DNA of 23,641 nucleotides from SIG440 sp045648175. Lineage in GTDB: Bacteria > Bacillota > Clostridia > Monoglobales > Monoglobaceae. Shown piece by piece: positions 21,007-23,641 of this stretch (the first letter of the stretch is position 1; every line of letters starts with the position of its first letter). Location of the stretch: positions 1 through 23,641 of the forward strand of contig JAZRNN010000060.1 in the NCBI GenBank assembly GCA_045648175.1, written 5' to 3'. The position numbers and the translations under genes are program-made. The notes below the pieces were generated by a model, which was given only the letters and a program-made list of their open reading frames with translations, searched no databases and was not told the origin of the DNA.

Positions 21007-21879
21007 TTAACCTTTTACTGCGCCGACCATAACGCCCCCAACGAAATACTTCTGGATAAAGGGGTAAAATAGAAGCATTGGTACAGATGACACAACGATT
21101 GTAGCGTAAATAACACCCTCGTTTGAAAGGTCGCCAATCACAGTTTCGTCCTGCATTGTATCAACAGTTTCTTTAAGGTCAACGATAATCTTTTTAACAA
21201 CAACCTGCAAAGGAATCTTTGAGTCGCTGTTTATAATAATCATAGGCCACATATACTCATTCCATCTGGCAACCGCATAGAATAGTGTGATACACGCAAG
21301 TGATGCCTTTGAAAGGGGCAGATATACCTTTGTGAGTATCTGCATCTGTGAAGCGCCGTCGATATCGCAAGCTTCTTCCAAGCTCTTAGGAACAGAGTTA
21401 AAGAAGTTCTTAATCAAAATCATATTATAAGCACTGATAGAACCATGAAGCAAAATGCCCCATCTTGAGTCAATCAGACCTAAATCTCTGAAGTTAAGGT
21501 AAGTAGGAATCATACCGGCACCAAACCACATAGTAACAACAATTACCAGGTTGATAATTCTTTTACCGGGAAGATCCTCCTTAGAAAGTGCATAAGCACC
21601 CATAATTGTAAGCACCATAGATATAGCTGTGCCCGCAATTGTGTAGAAAAAGCTGTTAAGATATGCAATCCAGATTGTGCTGTCTGTAAACACATATTTG
21701 TATGCAGTAAGGTCAAAGTCCGCAGGGAGCAACATAACCCTACCTGCCTTAATTGCGTCACCCGAACTGAATGATGCGGAAATAACATATACAATCGGAT
21801 ACAGAATTAAACAGGTTAATAAAATAAGAAAAATATTGTTGCTAATGTAAAATATTTTTTCGCCTCTTGATTCTTTCAT
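21007..21879 (-). CDS. CUT1-family sugar ABC transporter permease (second subunit)
   Basis: The 290-residue protein has six membrane segments and a MalG/UgpE-type layout. It starts KIFYISNNIFLILLTCLILY, followed by PIVYVISASFSSGDAI. The ATPase-docking EAA loop EEACDIDGASQMQILTKVYL and then PLSKAS lie near residue 185. It ends with the short KYFVGGVMVGAVKG tail usual in LplC/YtcP-type proteins. It forms the membrane channel with the upstream permease and would import oligosaccharides. Its start at 21879 is one base after the upstream stop (TAATATG), and the ribosome-binding site is poor, so translation is probably coupled. The substrate is inferred from the downstream uronate genes: unsaturated uronic-acid oligosaccharides. 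Confidence 0.93.
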   Translation of the reverse strand: MKESRGEKIFYISNNIFLILLTCLILYPIVYVISASFSSGDAIKAGRVMLLPADFDLTAYKYVFTDSTIWIAYLNSFFYTIAGTAISMVLTIMGAYALSKEDLPGKRIINLVIVVTMWFGAGMIPTYLNFRDLGLIDSRWGILLHGSISAYNMILIKNFFNSVPKSLEEACDIDGASQMQILTKVYLPLSKASLACITLFYAVARWNEYMWPMIIINSDSKIPLQVVVKKIIVDLKETVDTMQDETVIGDLSNEGVIYATIVVSSVPMLLFYPFIQKYFVGGVMVGAVKG

Positions 21880-21880
21880 A

Positions 21881-22819
21881 TTACCACAACCCCACTTTCG
21901 CTACTTTGTTACTGATAGTGTTGGTAATTCCAACAAGAATAAGTGCAACAATAGAATTGAATATACCAACTGCTGTCGAGAATGAATAGTTGCCTTCTAC
22001 CAGACCAAAACGGTAAACATATGTACCGATTACGTCCGAAACCTCATAGGTTGCGGGCTGGTAAAGAAGAATTATTGTATCTGTACCACTGGCAAGCATA
22101 TTACCCATCTTCAAAATAAACAGGGTAATAATTGTTGGCGCAATGCCGGGAATGGTAATATGCCATATACGCTTAAACTTGCTTGCGCCGTCAATTGCCG
22201 CAGCCTCGTAAAGCTCAGCATCAACGCCCGCAATAGCAGAAAGATAAACGATACTGCTGTAACCAAGCTCCTTCCAAATATGCAAGCCAATGTATGTGGG
22301 ACGAAATGCCTCGGGCATTGTAGCAAAGAAGAAGTCCTTACCTGTAATCGCCTTAGCAAACTGGGTAATGACACCATAACCCGGTGCAAGCAAGTTGATA
22401 ATAATACCTGCCGCAACAACTATTGAAATAAAGTGAGGCATATATGTAAGGGTCTGAATTGACTTCTTTAATTTTGCATTCTTCACTTCATTCAAAAGCA
22501 AAGCAAAGATAATGGGCAATGGGAAAGAAAATACCATATTCCATATATTAAGCATCAATGTGTTTCTGAAAAGACGTCCAACCGTAGGAGTCTTAAAGAA
22601 TGTGATAAAATGCTTAAGACCAACCCATTCACTGCCTAGAATACCCTTAAAAACATTATAGTCCTGGAATGCAATAACAAGTCCTGCCATAGGCTTGTAT
22701 ACCATCAGTATATAATATACCATAACAGGCAAAATCATTATATACAGCGGGAGGTATCTGGACCTAAAACGTCCCGCAGTAACCTTGGGTTTTGCGTTTC
22801 CCAAACTTATTTTTGACAT
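21881..22819 (-). CDS. lplB: LplB-type sugar ABC transporter permease (first subunit)
   Basis: The 312-residue protein has six membrane segments. It begins with a basic tail and RSRYLPLYIMILPVMVYYIL, then MVYKPMAGLVIAFQDYNVFK, which is typical of the LplB group (COG4209) used for complex plant or host glycans in Firmicutes. The EAA loop is YEAAAIDGASKFKRIWHITI followed by PGI (near 203-224). The ATG at 22819 has AAGGAG nine bases upstream. It is the first gene of the uronate operon, behind a SigA promoter with a palindrome. A solute-binding protein gene, normally adjacent, is not seen, nor is an ATPase; the latter is often shared (MsmK-like) in this class. Confidence 0.93.
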   Translation of the reverse strand: MSKISLGNAKPKVTAGRFRSRYLPLYIMILPVMVYYILMVYKPMAGLVIAFQDYNVFKGILGSEWVGLKHFITFFKTPTVGRLFRNTLMLNIWNMVFSFPLPIIFALLLNEVKNAKLKKSIQTLTYMPHFISIVVAAGIIINLLAPGYGVITQFAKAITGKDFFFATMPEAFRPTYIGLHIWKELGYSSIVYLSAIAGVDAELYEAAAIDGASKFKRIWHITIPGIAPTIITLFILKMGNMLASGTDTIILLYQPATYEVSDVIGTYVYRFGLVEGNYSFSTAVGIFNSIVALILVGITNTISNKVAKVGLW

Positions 22820-22852
22820 ACGTAATTTCTCCTTAAGATAGATTCACAGCTA

Positions 22853-22871
22853 CAGAAAATGTAATTTTCTG
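22853..22871. promoter_or_regulatory. Palindrome CAGAAAAT-GTA-ATTTTCTG, operator candidate
   Basis: Perfect 8-bp arms are separated by three bases. The site lies four bases downstream of the -10 box, over the expected transcription start of the uronate operon. It suits a repressor. The half-site CAGAAAA recurs in the inverted repeat at the aldolase promoter. Confidence 0.6.
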
Positions 22872-22874
22872 AAA

Positions 22875-22903
22875 ATTATACTTTAAAAATAATATTATGT
22901 TAA
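22875..22903 (-). promoter_or_regulatory. SigA promoter of the uronate operon
   Basis: On the minus strand, TTAACA (22898-22903) and TATAAT (22875-22880) are exactly 17 bases apart, about 55 bases before the lplB start codon. Confidence 0.78.
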
Positions 22904-23014
22904 ACAACGGATAAGCCTTAGATAAGAATTGCTGTGATTAGACTGTCATTAGCTATCCGACACAAAATTTCTGAACTATAAGTTCCGGAAAATTACCAAC
23001 AAATGATTGGGGTC

Positions 23015-23039
23015 CCGCCTCCCTCAAAGAGGGAGGCGG
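23015..23039. repeat. G/C-rich hairpin CCGCCTCCCTC/GAGGGAGGCGG
   Basis: A perfect 11-bp stem with an AAA loop lies downstream (minus strand) of the partial gene at the window edge. There is no T-run. With the hairpin at 20968-20991 it brackets the permease genes and may belong to the same intergenic repeat class. Confidence 0.65.
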
Positions 23040-23087
23040 TTGCCCAATAACTCAATTTGTCATTTTTCTTTAAAGCTTAAAGTCCAA

Positions 23088-23641
23088 TTACTGTTTAATT
23101 TTACCAACAGGTACAAAAGCGTCATCGCCTGAGATACTCTTGAAAGTAAATACCTTTATTTCCTTTACTGTCCCATCGCCTACGTTAAACCTATAGTTAT
23201 ATACTTTGTTAAGTTCACCGGCATCAATGGTAACAGTTGTATCCTTGTGATAACCTTCATATTTAAAAGTGTTGTTTTCATAAACATGTTCTAATTCGCC
23301 GGCTGCAGTATAAGATACAAAGAAGTTTCTTAAAGTAACAGGTTCTTTTGTTGTATTTGTTGCACTTATGGTAAATGCCTGTGGACCGGTCTTCAAATTA
23401 ATCTCACGGTATGTCGGATTATCACCAAGAGTGAATTCACCGGGGTTAACATCATATACAGCGTAGTTAGCAGCCTTGAAAGTCACATAAGGACCACTGG
23501 CAAGAGATACCCTTAATCTGCCTGTTTCGCTGTCTGTATTACACGCACAGATGTTAATTCTTTTACATTCTTGGCCATCAACGATAAGTGTAGCAACAGG
23601 AGTTGCCAAAGTGCAATCTATTACAAGACTCACAGTTTTAT
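23088..23641 (-). CDS. C-terminal part of an unidentified beta-rich protein
   Basis: The frame is open from the window edge to a TAA at 23088-23090, so only the last 183 or so residues are visible; the GTG at 23633 lacks support as a start. The sequence alternates short beta-strand-like stretches (ATLIVDGQECKRINICACNT, then YVTFKAANYAVYDVN, DTTVTIDAGELNKVYNYRF and EIKVFTFKSI) with no catalytic motif that I recognise and no C-terminal anchor or sorting signal. It could be a carbohydrate-binding or adhesion domain of a secreted enzyme. Its place just upstream of the uronate operon, on the same strand, is compatible with an extracellular polysaccharide-acting protein, but that is inference. Confidence 0.6.
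   Translation of the reverse strand, partial: KTVSLVIDCTLATPVATLIVDGQECKRINICACNTDSETGRLRVSLASGPYVTFKAANYAVYDVNPGEFTLGDNPTYREINLKTGPQAFTISATNTTKEPVTLRNFFVSYTAAGELEHVYENNTFKYEGYHKDTTVTIDAGELNKVYNYRFNVGDGTVKEIKVFTFKSISGDDAFVPVGKIKQ

Overview
The window comes from a chromosome of an anaerobic, endospore-lineage Firmicute, most likely a class Clostridia (Oscillospiraceae-like) gut bacterium. The support is the low-to-moderate GC content, strong AGGAGG ribosome-binding sites, SigA-type TTGACA/TATAAT promoters, the sporulation genes yabP and yabQ, MecA, a THF riboswitch before folT, and a Clostridia-style rsmD-coaD pair. No rRNA, tRNA or CRISPR array was seen.

Layout. (1) 1-1353: the right-hand part of an ISL3-family insertion sequence, inserted into the start of a tyrosine-recombinase gene and leaving only its first 44 codons. 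(2) 1509-3693, minus strand: nfeD, an SPFH/band-7 membrane protein and yebC, apparently one operon. (3) 3784-5487, minus strand: the conserved cluster yabP-yabQ-divIC-yabR (S1 protein). A SigE-like promoter lies in front of yabP and a near-perfect SigA promoter lies directly in front of divIC. (4) 5680-9408, minus strand: a class III aminotransferase, a Gfo/Idh/MocA dehydrogenase and a class II aldolase. Palindromic operator candidates sit at the aminotransferase and aldolase promoters. The substrate is unknown. (5) 9635-10267, minus strand: mecA. (6) About 10417-10630, plus strand: a candidate 6S RNA with its own promoter. (7) 10797-12362, plus strand: rsmD, coaD and a coiled-coil protein. 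(8) 12381-14384, plus strand: THF riboswitch, folT and folC. The folate-salvage enzyme 5-formyl-THF cyclo-ligase (14712-15269) converges on it and is preceded by an EamA-type exporter.

(9) 16289-22819, minus strand: a uronate-utilisation locus, read from right to left. It encodes two CUT1 ABC permeases, a decayed gene, a GH88 unsaturated glucuronyl hydrolase, a KduI isomerase fused to an N-terminal discoidin-like domain, and a KduD-type dehydrogenase. Together these would import unsaturated uronic-acid oligosaccharides, hydrolyse off the 4,5-unsaturated uronate, isomerise it and reduce it toward 2-keto-3-deoxygluconate. No solute-binding protein or ATPase is visible. (10) 23088-23641: the C-terminal end of an unidentified, probably beta-rich protein running off the window.

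The points most worth a second look are the discoidin-KduI fusion with an intact internal Shine-Dalgarno, the two decayed genes that both carry single-base losses in A-runs, the palindromes CAGAAAA..TTTTCTG shared by the aldolase and permease promoters, and the folT expression platform, in which a terminator-like hairpin also covers the ribosome-binding site.
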